From the NCBI GenBank assembly GCA_938044705.1, contig CALIOL010000161.1:1-54504 (forward strand): a stretch of DNA of 54,504 nucleotides. Direction: 5' to 3'. Source of the stretch: an uncultured Ilumatobacter sp. (lineage in GTDB: Bacteria; Actinomycetota; Acidimicrobiia; Acidimicrobiales; Ilumatobacteraceae). Below, piece after piece: positions 40,457-49,149 of the stretch (its first letter is position 1; every line of letters starts with the position of its first letter). The position numbers were made by a program, and so were the translations under genes. The notes beneath the pieces were generated by a model, which saw only the letters and a list, made by a program, of their open reading frames with translations, was not told where the DNA came from and made no database searches.

Positions 40457-40466
40457 GTCCGCGGAC
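40457..40466. promoter_or_regulatory. Perfect palindrome GTCCGCGGAC before the amidohydrolase gene
   Basis: 10-base palindrome lying just upstream of the -10-like box at 40474. Its position would suit a repressor site, but chance is possible at this GC content. Confidence 0.25.
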
Positions 40467-40473
40467 GCATCAC

Positions 40474-40479
40474 TACCGT
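40474..40479 (+). promoter_or_regulatory. -10-like TACCGT before the amidohydrolase gene
   Basis: TANNNT 6 bases before the ATG at 40486; this spacing is one reason to prefer that ATG over the GTG codons at 40480 and 40483. Confidence 0.4.
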
Positions 40480-40485
40480 GTGGTG

Positions 40486-41667
40486 ATGACCTATGCACCG
40501 GCGCACCGGCCGTTCTACGACGCCGACAGCCACATCATGGAGTTGCCCAACTTCTTGATCGACTACGCGGATCCTGGAATTCGCGACCGTCTCCGCCCGG
40601 TGAGCTATCAGGCGTCACTCGTCACCGATGAGGAGGTCGAGGCCATCGTCGCCAACGGTTCGAAACACACGGTGGAGCACGTCGAAGCGCAGGTTGCTCT
40701 GGGGGACCAACTCATCGCCGAGTCGAAGGAAATCCAGGCGCTCGGAGCGTTCGATCGCGACGATCGGTCAGTCGCGATGGACATGCTCGGGTTCAAGAAG
40801 CAGCTGGTGTTCGCAACCCACAGCGTCGTGACACCGTTCTCGGCCAGCAGCAAGGTGACCGACGACTTGCGGTATGGCGCGACCCGGGCTCACAACCGGG
40901 CGATGCGTGACTTCGTTGCCAACGACGACCGCCTGATGGGCGTCGCCGTGGTTCCGCTGAACGACCCCGAGTCCGCCTTGGCCGAGGTCGACTTCGTGCT
41001 CGAAGCGGGCTTGGAGGCGGTGTGGGTCCCGCATCACGCTGCCGGAGCACGGTCGCCGGGCCATGTCGATCTGTGGCCGTTCTGGGAGCGCCTGGCAGAC
41101 GCTGGACTGCCGTTTCTGCTTCACGTCGGTGGCGCGCCGCTTCAGCTGGACCCGGTGTGGAGTAACACCGGTCGTGACCCCGTGCGCGACTGGATGGGTG
41201 GCGGCGAGAACGTGCGGAGCAAGGACATGGCCGTCATGCATCAGGGACCTGAGACGTTCCTGTCGGTCATGGTCATGGACGGCATCTTCGAGCGATTCCC
41301 GAAGCTCCGTGGTGCCAGCGTCGAGCTGGGTGCCGGATGGGTGCCCGCGATGCTCGAACGACTCGACTGGGTGGTGCGATCCTGGAGTCGGGTGGATCAG
41401 TACCTCGCCGAGTTGGATCGAGTGCCCTCGGACACGCTGCGCGAGCAGATGGCCTTCACGCCGTTCGCGTTCGAAGACATCGGGATGCTGACCGACACGT
41501 CGCACGACGACCTCTATCTCTTCTCGAGCGACTATCCCCACGTCGAAGGTGGCAAGGATCCGATCGGGCGATTCGAGAAATCGCTGGGCGATCGTCCCGA
41601 TCAGGTACGTGACCGGTTCTACGCCGAGAACTTCTTGAAGATCTTCCCCGGCGCACGCGTCCACTGA
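40486..41667 (+). CDS. Metal-dependent amidohydrolase (ACMSD-like)
   Basis: 393-residue TIM-barrel hydrolase or decarboxylase of the amidohydrolase-2 family. The N-terminal metal motif is FYDADSHIME (D-x-H). PFLLHVGGAPLQLDP supplies the middle His. The end holds LYLFSSDYPHVEGGKDP with the catalytic Asp. Family members hydrolyse or decarboxylate aromatic or cyclic acids; the substrate here is unknown. Upstream in-frame GTG codons at 40480 and 40483 are possible starts. It sits between prcA and pafA with its own -10-like box, so cotranscription with the proteasome is not required. Confidence 0.88.
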   Translation: MTYAPAHRPFYDADSHIMELPNFLIDYADPGIRDRLRPVSYQASLVTDEEVEAIVANGSKHTVEHVEAQVALGDQLIAESKEIQALGAFDRDDRSVAMDMLGFKKQLVFATHSVVTPFSASSKVTDDLRYGATRAHNRAMRDFVANDDRLMGVAVVPLNDPESALAEVDFVLEAGLEAVWVPHHAAGARSPGHVDLWPFWERLADAGLPFLLHVGGAPLQLDPVWSNTGRDPVRDWMGGGENVRSKDMAVMHQGPETFLSVMVMDGIFERFPKLRGASVELGAGWVPAMLERLDWVVRSWSRVDQYLAELDRVPSDTLREQMAFTPFAFEDIGMLTDTSHDDLYLFSSDYPHVEGGKDPIGRFEKSLGDRPDQVRDRFYAENFLKIFPGARVH

Positions 41668-41724
41668 TCGCGTCGGGGGCAGAGCGACGGACACAAATCA
41701 ACCAGGCCGCCTCGCCGTGGCGAC

Positions 41725-41730
41725 TACGTT
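41725..41730 (+). promoter_or_regulatory. -10-like TACGTT before the DUF4870 gene
   Basis: TANNNT 7 bases before the ATG at 41738, without a Shine-Dalgarno. Confidence 0.4.
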
Positions 41731-41737
41731 GTCAGAC

Positions 41738-42259
41738 ATGTCCGACATGCCACAGGATCCGCCCGCAAACCCACAGCCGCCGGCAGGCGGTCCGCCACCC
41801 GCTCCTGCTCCGGGCGCTCCGGCGCCGGGTGCTGCGCCCGCAGGGTCGCCTCCACCTCCGCAGGGCTACGCACCGCAACCCGGTGCCCCCGCGCAGGCGC
41901 CCTACGGGGGTCCCCAACCCCAGCAGTTCGCAGGCGGTTCTTCCAAGGACGACAACACGATGGCACTGCTGGTGCACGTGTCAGCGATCTTCACCGGGTT
42001 CGTCGGTCCGCTCATCATCTGGTTGATCAAGAAGGACGAATCGCCCTTCGTCGACCGTCACGGCAAGAGTGCACTCAACTTCCAGTTCACGTTGCTGATC
42101 GGGTACATCGTGTCCGTGATCCTGTTCATCGTGCTGATCGGCATCTTGACGTTCTTCGCCTGCCTGATCCTCGGTTTGGTGTTCCCGATCATCGGAGCGA
42201 TCGCTGCGAACAAGGGTGAGGAGTACACGTACCCGCTCTCGATCAAGTTCATCAAGTAA
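41738..42259 (+). CDS. DUF4870 (Tic20-like) membrane protein with Pro-rich N-terminus
   Basis: 173 residues. The first 65 are a low-complexity Pro/Ala/Gly tail. The DUF4870 domain follows: DDNTMALLVHVSAIFTGFVG, LIIWLIKKDESPFVDRHGKSALNFQ, and two more hydrophobic helices ending in GLVFPIIGAIAANKGEEYTYPLSIKFI. The domain is widespread and of unknown role; Tic20-like folds suggest a membrane module. The ATG at 41738 is used; an upstream GTG would add seven residues. It lies 42 bases before pafA. Confidence 0.87.
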   Translation: MSDMPQDPPANPQPPAGGPPPAPAPGAPAPGAAPAGSPPPPQGYAPQPGAPAQAPYGGPQPQQFAGGSSKDDNTMALLVHVSAIFTGFVGPLIIWLIKKDESPFVDRHGKSALNFQFTLLIGYIVSVILFIVLIGILTFFACLILGLVFPIIGAIAANKGEEYTYPLSIKFIK

Positions 42260-42289
42260 CCCGAGGTCTCCATCAGCGCACGCCTGGGT

Positions 42290-42295
42290 TAGGTT
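42290..42295 (+). promoter_or_regulatory. -10-like TAGGTT before pafA
   Basis: TANNNT exactly 6 bases before the ATG at 42302, identical in sequence and spacing to the box before dop. Confidence 0.5.
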
Positions 42296-42301
42296 GCGCT
42301 G

Positions 42302-43660
42302 ATGGAGCGACGGATCTACGGACTCGAGAACGAGTACGGGGTCACCTGCACCCTGAGGGGGCAGCGCCGTCTCAGTCCGGACGAGGTAGCCCGCTATCTG
42401 TTTCGGCGTGTCGTGTCGTGGGGGCGCAGTTCGAACGTCTTCTTGCAGAACGGGGCCCGGCTCTATCTCGACGTGGGCTCACACCCGGAGTACGCCACAC
42501 CCGAGTGTGATTCGATCTACGACGTCGTGGTGCACGACAAGGCGGGGGAGCGCATCCTGGAGCAGCTTGTCGAGTCGGCCGAGCAGCGTTTGGCCGAGGA
42601 GTCGATCCGCGGCACGATCTACCTCTTCAAGAACAACACGGACTCGGCGGGCAATTCCTACGGCTGCCACGAGAACTATCTGACGAGTCGCGACGACGAC
42701 CTTGGCCACTACGCCGAGGTGTTGATTCCGTTCTTCGTCAGCCGACAGATCTACACGGGCGCCGGCAAGGTACTGCAGACCGCCCGCGGGGCGACCTTTT
42801 CGATCGCACAACGTGCCGAACACATCTGGGAAGGCGTGTCGTCGGCGACCACGAGAAGCCGTCCGATCATCAACACCCGCGATGAACCTCATGCTGACGC
42901 GGAGCGCTACCGCCGGCTGCATGTGATCGTCGGGGACTCGAACATGAGCGAGTACACCGCGTTCGTGAAGGTCGGAGCCGCAGCCTGCATGCTGCGAATG
43001 CTCGAAGACCCCCAGGTCGTCTTGCGCGACATGACGCTCGAGAACCCGATTCGAGCCATTCGTGAGATCAGCCATGACACGACGTGTCGGCGTACCGTTC
43101 GACTGGCGAACGGTCGCGAGGTGAGTGCGCTGGACATCCAGCGTGAATACCTCGACCGGGCGCTCCGGTACGCGGACGCGCAGGGTTTCCCGCCGCTCGA
43201 ACAGCGAGCATTGGAGATGTGGCAACACTGCATCGAGACCATCGAAGACGATCCGCTCAAGCTGGACCGTGAAGTCGACTGGGTCATCAAACACAACTTG
43301 ATCGAGCGGTTCCGTGAGCGCCACGACCTGCCCCTGGGCCACGCTCGCGTGCAGTTGCTCGACCTGCAGTATCACGACGTCAATCGGGCGCGGAGCCCGT
43401 TCTACAAGCTGCAGGATCGGGGCCTGGTCGAGCGAGTCTGTACAGATTCCGACATCGACACGGCCATCGACACGCCTCCGCAGACCACGCGCGCTCGCCT
43501 CAGAGGCGAGTTCGTCAAGCGCGCCAAGGAACGCAAGCGTGACTACACGGTCGATTGGGAGCATCTCAAGCTCAACGATCAAGCGCAGCGGACCGTGCTG
43601 TGCAAGGACCCGTTCAAGAGCCGCGACGAGCGAGTGGAACGCCTGATCGAGACGTTGTGA
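42302..43660 (+). CDS. pafA: Pup ligase
   Basis: 452-residue ATP-dependent ligase that joins the C-terminal Glu of Pup to substrate lysines. It is a paralogue of Dop: [11 protein letters not shown] with Glu9 and Glu11, catalytic Asp57 in [33 protein letters not shown], and NTRDEPHAD. It lacks the Dop-specific insertion near residue 40, which separates the two enzymes. The C-terminal domain ([19 protein letters not shown]) binds Pup. It follows its own -10-like box rather than being fused to the prcA transcript, and ends before a hairpin terminator at 43666. Confidence 0.97.
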   Translation: MERRIYGLENEYGVTCTLRGQRRLSPDEVARYLFRRVVSWGRSSNVFLQNGARLYLDVGSHPEYATPECDSIYDVVVHDKAGERILEQLVESAEQRLAEESIRGTIYLFKNNTDSAGNSYGCHENYLTSRDDDLGHYAEVLIPFFVSRQIYTGAGKVLQTARGATFSIAQRAEHIWEGVSSATTRSRPIINTRDEPHADAERYRRLHVIVGDSNMSEYTAFVKVGAAACMLRMLEDPQVVLRDMTLENPIRAIREISHDTTCRRTVRLANGREVSALDIQREYLDRALRYADAQGFPPLEQRALEMWQHCIETIEDDPLKLDREVDWVIKHNLIERFRERHDLPLGHARVQLLDLQYHDVNRARSPFYKLQDRGLVERVCTDSDIDTAIDTPPQTTRARLRGEFVKRAKERKRDYTVDWEHLKLNDQAQRTVLCKDPFKSRDERVERLIETL

Positions 43661-43665
43661 GCAGC

Positions 43666-43689
43666 CGGGTGCCGCTGTGGCGCCCGTTT
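43666..43689 (+). terminator. Terminator after pafA
   Basis: CGGGTGCC pairs with GGCGCCCG (one G-T pair) around a GCTGT loop, followed by TTT. It lies 6 bases after the pafA stop and just before the lepB -10-like box. Confidence 0.6.
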
Positions 43690-43696
43690 CAGCTTG

Positions 43697-43702
43697 TACC
43701 GT
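43697..43702 (+). promoter_or_regulatory. -10-like TACCGT before lepB
   Basis: TANNNT 8 bases before the ATG at 43711. Confidence 0.4.
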
Positions 43703-43710
43703 GATCTGCG

Positions 43711-44316
43711 ATGTCGACCTCGATGGATGCGCCAGCGGACGAGGATCGTTCGCGCGACGACGAGGAGGTCGGTGCTGGAGCCCGTGCGTTCGTCGACTGG
43801 ATCGTCGTCGTTGCCGTGGCGCTCACCGTGGCGTTTCTCGTCCGCGGGTTCGTGTTGGCGCACTTCGTCGTCGAGGGCTCGTCGATGGACACGACACTCG
43901 CCACGGGCGATCGTGTCTTCGTCAACAAACTGTCGTACCGGCTCCATGACCCGAACCGCGGTGACGTGGTCGTGCTGCATCAGATCAGCGGCACGAACGA
44001 ACGGGACCTGATCAAGCGAGTGATCGCCTTGCCGGGCGAGACCATCGAGATGACCAACTGCGAAGTTCGGATCACCGAAGAAGGCGCAACCGAGTCCCGT
44101 GTTCTGAGCGAGCCGTACCTCGACCTCGACGTGATCTCGGCGACATGTGGCGGCGACTTCGAGCCGGTGTCGGTGCCGGCCGATCACGTCTTCGTCATGG
44201 GAGACAACCGCAGCGGGTCTCAGGACAGTCGCAACCTGGGTCCGATTGCCGAGTCCGACTTGGTCGGTCGAGCGTTCGTGGTCTTCTGGCCGAGCGCCGA
44301 CTGGCGTTGGCTCTGA
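43711..44316 (+). CDS. lepB: Signal peptidase I
   Basis: 201-residue membrane protease that cleaves Sec and Tat signal peptides. It has a short acidic cytosolic N-terminus, one membrane helix (about 27-49), then the catalytic domain with the Ser-Lys dyad: Ser58 in VEGSSMDTTL and Lys102 in DLIKRVIALPGE. The C-terminal GDNRSGSQDSRNLGPI motif is complete, and the last residues are typical of type I enzymes. It lies near tatB-tatC, so export and processing genes are grouped. Confidence 0.96.
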   Translation: MSTSMDAPADEDRSRDDEEVGAGARAFVDWIVVVAVALTVAFLVRGFVLAHFVVEGSSMDTTLATGDRVFVNKLSYRLHDPNRGDVVVLHQISGTNERDLIKRVIALPGETIEMTNCEVRITEEGATESRVLSEPYLDLDVISATCGGDFEPVSVPADHVFVMGDNRSGSQDSRNLGPIAESDLVGRAFVVFWPSADWRWL

Positions 44317-44327
44317 CCGAGTAGGAC

Positions 44328-44374
44328 AAGTCGGCGGCGGCTGGTTTTGCCGCTGCCCTAGGTCTTGCCGACTT
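44328..44374. terminator. Nested inverted repeat between convergent lepB and GDPD genes
   Basis: Outer arms AAGTCGGC / GCCGACTT enclose an inner GCGGC-TGGTTTT-GCCGC hairpin. It could end both converging transcripts; the outer arm reaches into the last codons of the GDPD gene. Confidence 0.55.
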
Positions 44375-45083
44375 CGCGTTGCAGCGCGTCCATCATGACG
44401 TCGGTGTGATCGCTGTACACGGCGTCGACGCCCATGCGGAACGCCGTCTCCAGTTGGTGGTCGAACTGAAGATCCCAACTGAAGGTGTTGATGTCGAATC
44501 GGTGGAACAGCGTGACGAGGCCGCCGTTCCAGTCCGTGTAGTGCATGTTGATGACGTCGATCCCGGCGTCGGCGAGCTTGGCAGCGTGCAGCTCCGGGGT
44601 CGTCTTGAGCCGCTCGAGGCGGGTCGAGTGGACGAGCTTCACGTCGGCCAGGTCGTCGCGGCGTTCGACGAGGTGATCCAACGTCGGGTCGCACAGCCAT
44701 GTTCGCGAAGCGGCGGCGGCTCCCTGACGGCGGGCAGCGTCGACGATCGGGCCGTACGCCGCAGTGTCCTTGACGTCGATCGACAGGTCGAAGTCTGAGC
44801 CACATTCGGCGTACAGCTCGTCCAACGTCGGAATGTGGGGCGGAAGCTCGTCTCGCCGGTAGGCGCTGATCCGTCGTCGCTTGATGCCTTTACGCACGAC
44901 GCCGTCGTGGTCGAGTACTGCGATTCCGTCCGAGGTGACCCACGCGTCGGTCTCGAGGCCGGTGGCGCCGAGGCGCAGGGCGAGGGCGAATGCCTCGAGT
45001 GTGTTTTCGGGTGCGTGGGCGCGTGCCCCACGGTGAGCGAATGCGATCGGAGGGTCGAGGCGCGAGGGGAGTCGTTGTTGCAT
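44358..45083 (-). CDS. Glycerophosphodiester phosphodiesterase
   Basis: 241-residue TIM-barrel hydrolase that splits glycerophosphodiesters into glycerol-3-phosphate and an alcohol. The signature is intact: His17-Arg18 in AFAHRGARAHAPENTLEAF, Glu44 and Asp46 in GLETDAWVTSDG, and His59 in VLDHDG. The C-terminal strand IDVINMHYTDW and SDHTDVMMDAL complete the barrel. It has no signal peptide, so it is cytosolic. It is convergent with lepB and divergent from tatB. Confidence 0.92.
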   Translation of the reverse strand: MQQRLPSRLDPPIAFAHRGARAHAPENTLEAFALALRLGATGLETDAWVTSDGIAVLDHDGVVRKGIKRRRISAYRRDELPPHIPTLDELYAECGSDFDLSIDVKDTAAYGPIVDAARRQGAAAASRTWLCDPTLDHLVERRDDLADVKLVHSTRLERLKTTPELHAAKLADAGIDVINMHYTDWNGGLVTLFHRFDINTFSWDLQFDHQLETAFRMGVDAVYSDHTDVMMDALQREVGKT

Positions 45084-45106
45084 CCAAGATCACTCTGCCA
45101 CGGCCG

Positions 45107-45112
45107 TAGACT
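45107..45112 (+). promoter_or_regulatory. -10-like TAGACT before tatB
   Basis: TANNNT 7 bases before the GTG at 45120, the only sensible start; no Shine-Dalgarno. Confidence 0.45.
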
Positions 45113-45119
45113 CCACTTC

Positions 45120-45674
45120 GTGTTCAATCTGCAGGGCAGCGAGATCATTTTCATCTTGCTCATTGCTCTGGTCGTGCTCGGCCCGGAGAAGCTTCCAGGA
45201 GCGATCCGCCGCATGACGAGTCTCTACACCGAGCTTCGCAAGCTCAGCTCAGGCTTTCAAGACGAGTTCAAGTCGGTGCTCGACGAGCCCATCCGTGAGA
45301 TGAAGAGCACCGCTGATCTGATGAAGAGCGCTGCCGACCCGAAGCGGATCGCCGAAGAAGCCGAGCGTGAAGCAGAACTCGAAGCCACTGCACAAAAGGA
45401 GCGGCAGGCAGCAAACGGCGCGGCGTCGATGGAGGCGGCGGGTGCAGCTCACCTCGCTCAGTCCGCCGATCCGGCGGAGGAGAACATCGCTGCCACGGAG
45501 GTCGATGCGTTCGCCGACCCCGTGGATCCTGCACCCGACGAGGAATCCGACTCATCCGCTGGTCAGGACAGCGATCCGAAGGACGACGAGAACGCGAGCA
45601 CACCCCACCTTGCCGCCGTCGAGCTGAACGCTGACGAGGGCACGGACGAAGCGACCGAAGAGAAGTCGGCATGA
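45120..45674 (+). CDS. tatB: Sec-independent translocase protein TatA/TatB
   Basis: 184 residues. A single N-terminal membrane helix has the family signature FNLQGSEIIFILLIALVVLGPEKLP, quoted here as FNLQGSEIIFI followed by LVVLGPEKLP. The amphipathic helix AIRRMTSLYTELRKLSSGFQ follows, then a long acidic, Ala/Glu/Asp-rich tail. The Glu in the membrane helix (Glu7) and the long tail favour TatB over TatA. It forms the receptor complex with TatC for folded proteins carrying twin-arginine signals. It starts at GTG 45120, and its stop overlaps the tatC ATG (ATGA). Confidence 0.9.
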   Translation: MFNLQGSEIIFILLIALVVLGPEKLPGAIRRMTSLYTELRKLSSGFQDEFKSVLDEPIREMKSTADLMKSAADPKRIAEEAEREAELEATAQKERQAANGAASMEAAGAAHLAQSADPAEENIAATEVDAFADPVDPAPDEESDSSAGQDSDPKDDENASTPHLAAVELNADEGTDEATEEKSA

Positions 45675-46462
45675 CGACAACCGAGACAACGGGTGAGGAG
45701 GTCTCCGGCGACACGATGACCCTCACCGAGCATCTCGCCGAGCTCCGCACCAGGATCATCCGGTCGATGCTGGCGGTCACGATCGGTGCGATCGTCATCA
45801 TCGCGTTCTACGACGAGGTGCTGCTGTTTCTCGCCGACCCGTACATCGACCTCTGCAATCGCAGAGGCGAGAGCTTTTGTCCCGATGGTCCGGAGTTGAA
45901 CGCCTTCAGCCCGACGGAGGGAATCTCCGTGCGAATCCGCGTCGGCATGTATGGCGGTGTCATCGCCGCGCTCCCGGTGATCCTGTGGCAGATCTGGCGT
46001 TTCGTCGTCCCTGCGCTCGAAGCGAAAGAGAAGAAGTACGCGATTCCGTTCGTGCTGTCCTCGGTGATCCTGTTCGGGGCCGGTGCAGCGCTGGCGTACT
46101 TCAGCGTCGACCAGGCGCTCGAGTTCCTCATCGGCTGGTCAGGCGGTCAGGTGACAGAGACGTACGGTGTCGATCGATACATCAACCTCGTGAGCTTGAT
46201 GATCTTCGCGTTCGGTATCGGGTTCCTGCTGCCGGTGCTGCTGGTCTTCTTGCAGCTCGTCGGCGTGGTGACGCCTGGAACGCTCCTTCGCCAGTGGCGC
46301 TATGCGATCGTGGGTATCTTCGTCCTCGCTGCGTTGATCACCCCATCGGGTGACCCGGTGACCTTGATGACGCTTTCGGGGCCGATGATCGCGCTGTACT
46401 TCGTGGCGGTGTTGATCGGCTGGCTCGTTGCTCGCGGCAAGCTTCGTCGAGCAGCGGCCTGA
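45671..46462 (+). CDS. tatC: Twin-arginine translocase subunit TatC
   Basis: 263-residue protein with six membrane helices that binds twin-arginine signals. MTLTEHLAELRTRIIRSML (about 16-34) is the conserved cytosolic start, and SPTEGISVRIRVGMYGGVIAALP and FGIGFLLPVLLVFLQLVGVV are typical. The RQWRYAIVGIFVLAALITPSGDP segment completes the family pattern. The first periplasmic loop contains two cysteines (LCNRRGESFCPDGP). It is coupled to tatB, and the helicase gene starts five bases after its stop. Confidence 0.96.
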   Translation: MTTTETTGEEVSGDTMTLTEHLAELRTRIIRSMLAVTIGAIVIIAFYDEVLLFLADPYIDLCNRRGESFCPDGPELNAFSPTEGISVRIRVGMYGGVIAALPVILWQIWRFVVPALEAKEKKYAIPFVLSSVILFGAGAALAYFSVDQALEFLIGWSGGQVTETYGVDRYINLVSLMIFAFGIGFLLPVLLVFLQLVGVVTPGTLLRQWRYAIVGIFVLAALITPSGDPVTLMTLSGPMIALYFVAVLIGWLVARGKLRRAAA

Positions 46463-46466
46463 TCTC

Positions 46467-49136
46467 GTGGCGGCCAAGACCGTGCGGCCCGACCGCGCCG
46501 AGCTGATCTCAGGGCTCGCCTTTGCCCCGGACAAGTTTCAACTCGACGCGTTCAACACGCTCGACGCAGGGCGAAACGTCGTGGTCGCTGCGCCGACTGG
46601 GAGCGGAAAGACGGTGGTCGCCGAATACGGCATCGCCGCAGATCGGGCCGACGGTCGACGCTCGTTCTACACCGCACCGATCAAGGCGCTGTCGAACCAG
46701 AAGTACCGAGATCTCGTCGAACTCCACGGTGAGCATGCGGTTGGCCTCCTGACCGGAGACAACTCGATCAACGGTGATGCGCCGATCGTGGTCATGACGA
46801 CCGAGGTGTTGCGCAACATGATCTACGCGGGGCGGACACTGGACGACCTCGGCACGGTCGTGGTCGACGAGGTCCACTTCCTCCAAGACACGTTCCGCGG
46901 TCCTGTGTGGGAAGAGGTCATCATCCATCTGCCTCAGCACGTGCGGCTGATCGCCCTGTCGGCGACCGTCAGCAACGTCGACGAACTCGCGGAGTGGATC
47001 GGCACGGTGAGAGGACCGACCGACGCGGTGGTGGAGAACAAACGACCGGTCGCCCTCGACAACAAGTACCTGGTCGCCGACCGGGACGAGAACAAACTGC
47101 ACCTCCTCGACATGTTCATCGGCGGGGGACTGAATCGTGACGCGCTGAAGCTTGATGAGTCGGCCGTGCGCCGACGACCGCGAAAAGACGATCGCGGGAA
47201 CAACCGGCGGCAGGGCCGCCAGGCTTCGGGTGGCCGCCGACTGGCGACGCCAGGCCGGATCGACACGGTCGAGTTGCTCGACGACAAGGGCTTGCTCCCG
47301 TCGATCTTTTTCATCTTCAGCCGCAACCAGTGCGACGAGGCGGCCAAGGCGTGTGTGGATGCCGGCATCGTGCTCACGGACGACCACGAGCGCACGATGA
47401 TTGCGGCGATCATCGACGACCGTTTGGTGGGACTGGACCCCGACGACCTCGACGTGCTGGGCTACGACCGCTTCGTCCGCCAGCTCGACGCAGGCATCGC
47501 TGCACACCATGCGGGAATGGTTCCGGCGATGAAAGAAGTCGTCGAGGCGTGCTTCATCGCCGGCCTGGTGAAGGTGGTCTTCGCCACCGAAACCCTCGCG
47601 GTGGGAATCAACATGCCGGCTCGCTCCGTCGTGATCGAGAAGTTGACCAAGTTCACGGGTGACCACCACGAGCAGTTGACGCCGGGGCAGTACACGCAGC
47701 TCACGGGTCGGGCTGGACGGCGCGGGCTGGACGAGGTCGGTGATGCCGTGGTGTTGTGGTCGCCGTGGACGCGCTTCGACGAAGCTGCGCAGCTGGCGAG
47801 CAGTGCCTCGTATCACCTCCGCTCGGTGTTCCGTCCGACGTACAACATGGCGGCCAATCTGATCCGCACGCACTCCGCCGATGAGGCGCATCGACTGCTG
47901 AACCTGTCGTTTGCACAGTTTCAGGCTGACCGCGACGTCGTGCGAATCGAAGCTCGGCTCGAACGCAAGCGTCAGACACTGAGCGAGAAGCGCGCAGAGG
48001 CGGAGAGCCCGTACGGTGACATCTCGGAGTATCGCCGCCTCAGGGACTCGGCGTCGGCCGAACGTCGCCAGCGCCGCAACGGCATCTCGCCGGGGCAAAT
48101 GCGAGGTGCGCTGGCCAAGCTGAAGCCGGGCACGGTCATTCGCGTTTCCCGCGGTGACGTGAAGGGCCCCGTTGCCGTCGTCGCCACCGCTCACCGCAAA
48201 GCGGGTGTTCGCTTGACGGTGATCACGAAGGGCGAACAGGTCCTTCAGATCGACAGCGAGGACTTCGAGGACATTCCGAGTCCCGTCGGATCGATCAAGT
48301 TGCCGCCCAACTTCGGACCTCAGCGCAAGGGGTATCGTCGCGACGTTGCAAAGCGGCTTCGCACTGCGAAGATCACGTCAGATCGCCAGGTGGTGAGATC
48401 GAACCCGTCGGGCCGCCGGCCACTCCACCACGACGACCTCGACGTGGCCCGGGACCCCGATCTGCGGATGCGGCTGGAGGCCGCGGCGCGCGCCGATCGC
48501 CTGGAGACCGAGATCGCTCGCTTGCAAGAACGCGTGTCGGACAAGAACCAGTCGCTGGGCGACGAATTCGACCGGGTCCTGACGCTCCTGGACGAGTGGG
48601 GGTACGCGGAAGTCGCCGATTGGAAGCTCACCGAGCACGGCGAAGTGCTCGCAAGCGTCTTCAACGAGACCGACCTCCTCGTCGCCGAGATGCTTCGTGA
48701 TGGTCTGCTCGACGATTTGAGTCCGGCGGATCTCGCCGCGGTGGTTTCGTGCGTCGTCTACGAACATCGCAGCCCAGAGGATCCGCCTGCCCCGTGGTTC
48801 TCGTCGAAAGACGTTCGTGCCCGCTGGGTCCGGCTTGCGGCGATCAGCGAAGAGATCCGTTCAGCCGAGCGTCGGCTCGGCCTGGGGGAGCACCGCGCTC
48901 CCGATCCGACCTTCGCAGCGATTGCTCATGCCTGGGTCGCCGGCGAAGGTTTTGCGGAGATCGTCGACGAGGAAGAGCTCACGGGTGGTGACTTCGTGAG
49001 AACCATGAAGATGCTCATCGACTTGCTGCGTCAAATCGCGAAGGTCGCGACGACGTCGTCCGTGCGATCCGCCGCCAGTCGCGCGATCGACGAGGCGGTC
49101 CGCGGCGTCGTCGCTGACGGCTCGGCGCCGGGGTGA
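46467..49136 (+). CDS. helY: Ski2/Mtr4-like DExH RNA helicase (HelY)
   Basis: 889-residue ATP-dependent helicase. The RecA domains show Walker A APTGSGKT (42-49), FYTAPIKALSNQKYRDL, MTTEVLRNMIY, the DEVH box (VVVDEVHFLQDTFRG), LSATVSN, then HHAGM, FATETLAVGINMPAR and QLTGRAGRRG. The insert between the domains is short and basic (RRRPRKDDRGNNRRQGRQ). The C-terminal half has the Mtr4/Ski2 beta-barrel and helical domains. The GTG at 46467 is chosen, directly after tatC. The order tatC-helY is conserved in actinobacteria. The likely role is RNA turnover or ribosome-associated RNA remodelling. Confidence 0.94.
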   Translation: MAAKTVRPDRAELISGLAFAPDKFQLDAFNTLDAGRNVVVAAPTGSGKTVVAEYGIAADRADGRRSFYTAPIKALSNQKYRDLVELHGEHAVGLLTGDNSINGDAPIVVMTTEVLRNMIYAGRTLDDLGTVVVDEVHFLQDTFRGPVWEEVIIHLPQHVRLIALSATVSNVDELAEWIGTVRGPTDAVVENKRPVALDNKYLVADRDENKLHLLDMFIGGGLNRDALKLDESAVRRRPRKDDRGNNRRQGRQASGGRRLATPGRIDTVELLDDKGLLPSIFFIFSRNQCDEAAKACVDAGIVLTDDHERTMIAAIIDDRLVGLDPDDLDVLGYDRFVRQLDAGIAAHHAGMVPAMKEVVEACFIAGLVKVVFATETLAVGINMPARSVVIEKLTKFTGDHHEQLTPGQYTQLTGRAGRRGLDEVGDAVVLWSPWTRFDEAAQLASSASYHLRSVFRPTYNMAANLIRTHSADEAHRLLNLSFAQFQADRDVVRIEARLERKRQTLSEKRAEAESPYGDISEYRRLRDSASAERRQRRNGISPGQMRGALAKLKPGTVIRVSRGDVKGPVAVVATAHRKAGVRLTVITKGEQVLQIDSEDFEDIPSPVGSIKLPPNFGPQRKGYRRDVAKRLRTAKITSDRQVVRSNPSGRRPLHHDDLDVARDPDLRMRLEAAARADRLETEIARLQERVSDKNQSLGDEFDRVLTLLDEWGYAEVADWKLTEHGEVLASVFNETDLLVAEMLRDGLLDDLSPADLAAVVSCVVYEHRSPEDPPAPWFSSKDVRARWVRLAAISEEIRSAERRLGLGEHRAPDPTFAAIAHAWVAGEGFAEIVDEEELTGGDFVRTMKMLIDLLRQIAKVATTSSVRSAASRAIDEAVRGVVADGSAPG

Positions 49137-49149
49137 GCGAGGCGACCGC

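Noticed and set aside
46509-48194. 561-codon minus-strand frame opposite helY
   Set aside because: Antisense to conserved helicase motifs.
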